Shown here: positions 12,919 to 12,994 of the stretch, one piece after another
Numbering within the stretch: position 1 is the stretch's first letter
How the letters are laid out: every line of letters starts with the position of its first letter
Assembly: GCA_029067025.1 (NCBI GenBank)
Contig: JAIEFH010000168.1
Location: 1 to 12,994, forward strand
Direction of reading: 5' to 3'
Length of the DNA stretch: 12,994 nucleotides
Source of the DNA: Oscillospiraceae bacterium
Lineage (GTDB): Bacteria > Bacillota > Clostridia > Oscillospirales > Oscillospiraceae
The notes under the pieces: model-generated
Told to the model about the DNA's origin: nothing
Databases searched by the model: none
Seen by the model: the letters and a program-made list of their open reading frames with translations, nothing else
Made by a program: the position numbers and the translations under genes

Positions 12919-12994
12919 GACATCCTGTCAGATCGATCGTTCGATATTTGATTCGTGGGATCGCGTGGGGCTGCACCTACTTTGTCTTTTACTG
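12915..12994 (+). CDS. DUF3021-like membrane protein, 5' part (runs off window)
   Basis: ATG 12915 overlaps the LytTR stop as ATGA. The visible 26 codons read MRHPVRSIVRYLIRGIAWG and then CTYFVFY: a basic start leading into a membrane helix. DUF3021 proteins with four membrane segments normally follow this type of LytTR gene, so the family is inferred mostly from position. Confidence 0.6.
   Translation, partial: MRHPVRSIVRYLIRGIAWGCTYFVFY

Overview
The window looks like chromosome of a gut Clostridia bacterium. An Oscillospiraceae-type host (Flavonifractor / Lawsonibacter / Pseudoflavonifractor-like) is my inference, from GC-rich, low-GC-Firmicute-style genes with strong AGGAGG ribosome sites, a FeoA-FeoB fusion, PadR-controlled flavodoxins, an NhaC antiporter and a LytTR/DUF3021 pair. 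Two stretches are clearly AT-richer than the rest (about 1-480 and about 7560-9060) and look acquired.

Layout. (1) 1-446: 3' part of an AT-rich CPBP intramembrane protease gene, cut by the window edge. (2) 471-2395, plus strand: a promoter, then a low-molecular-weight phosphotyrosine phosphatase carrying an in-frame palindromic insert of about 105 bp, a frameshifted remnant of an SGNH/GDSL esterase, a flavin reductase and a free methionine-(R)-sulfoxide reductase coupled by an ATGA overlap. A 27-bp perfect inverted repeat closes the block. (3) 2433-5027, minus strand: ferrous iron uptake, with a FeoA-FeoB fusion followed by a 59-aa FeoB-associated Cys-rich membrane protein. A start-less Cys-rich reading frame (5025-5246) lies upstream. 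(4) 5299-8859, plus strand: a near-consensus promoter with a 22-bp palindrome exactly between -35 and -10, a PadR repressor, and an overlapping flavodoxin/SCP2-like/membrane protein split by an in-frame TAG. After a scar region with a fragment of a Cys-rich KTR protein come two AT-rich flavodoxin-fold genes. (5) 9012-10696, plus strand: a promoter, a leader of about 220 nt with mutually exclusive helices and an intrinsic terminator, an NhaC-family antiporter and a terminator. (6) 10775-12353, minus strand: an ABC-2 permease and ATPase. Divergently, 12436-12994 holds a LytTR regulator overlapping a DUF3021-like membrane gene that runs off the window.

How the parts work together. Block 2 pairs flavin-dependent redox with repair of oxidised methionine. 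Block 3 imports Fe(II). Block 4 appears to be an autoregulated, PadR-controlled flavoprotein operon extended by acquired genes. Block 5 is a transporter probably controlled by its leader RNA. Block 6 resembles a LytTR regulator/membrane-partner system next to an export ABC transporter. The most unusual items are the structured in-frame insert in the phosphatase, the amber-split flavodoxin membrane protein and the antiporter leader. I ran no database searches; family names rest on motifs read by eye.
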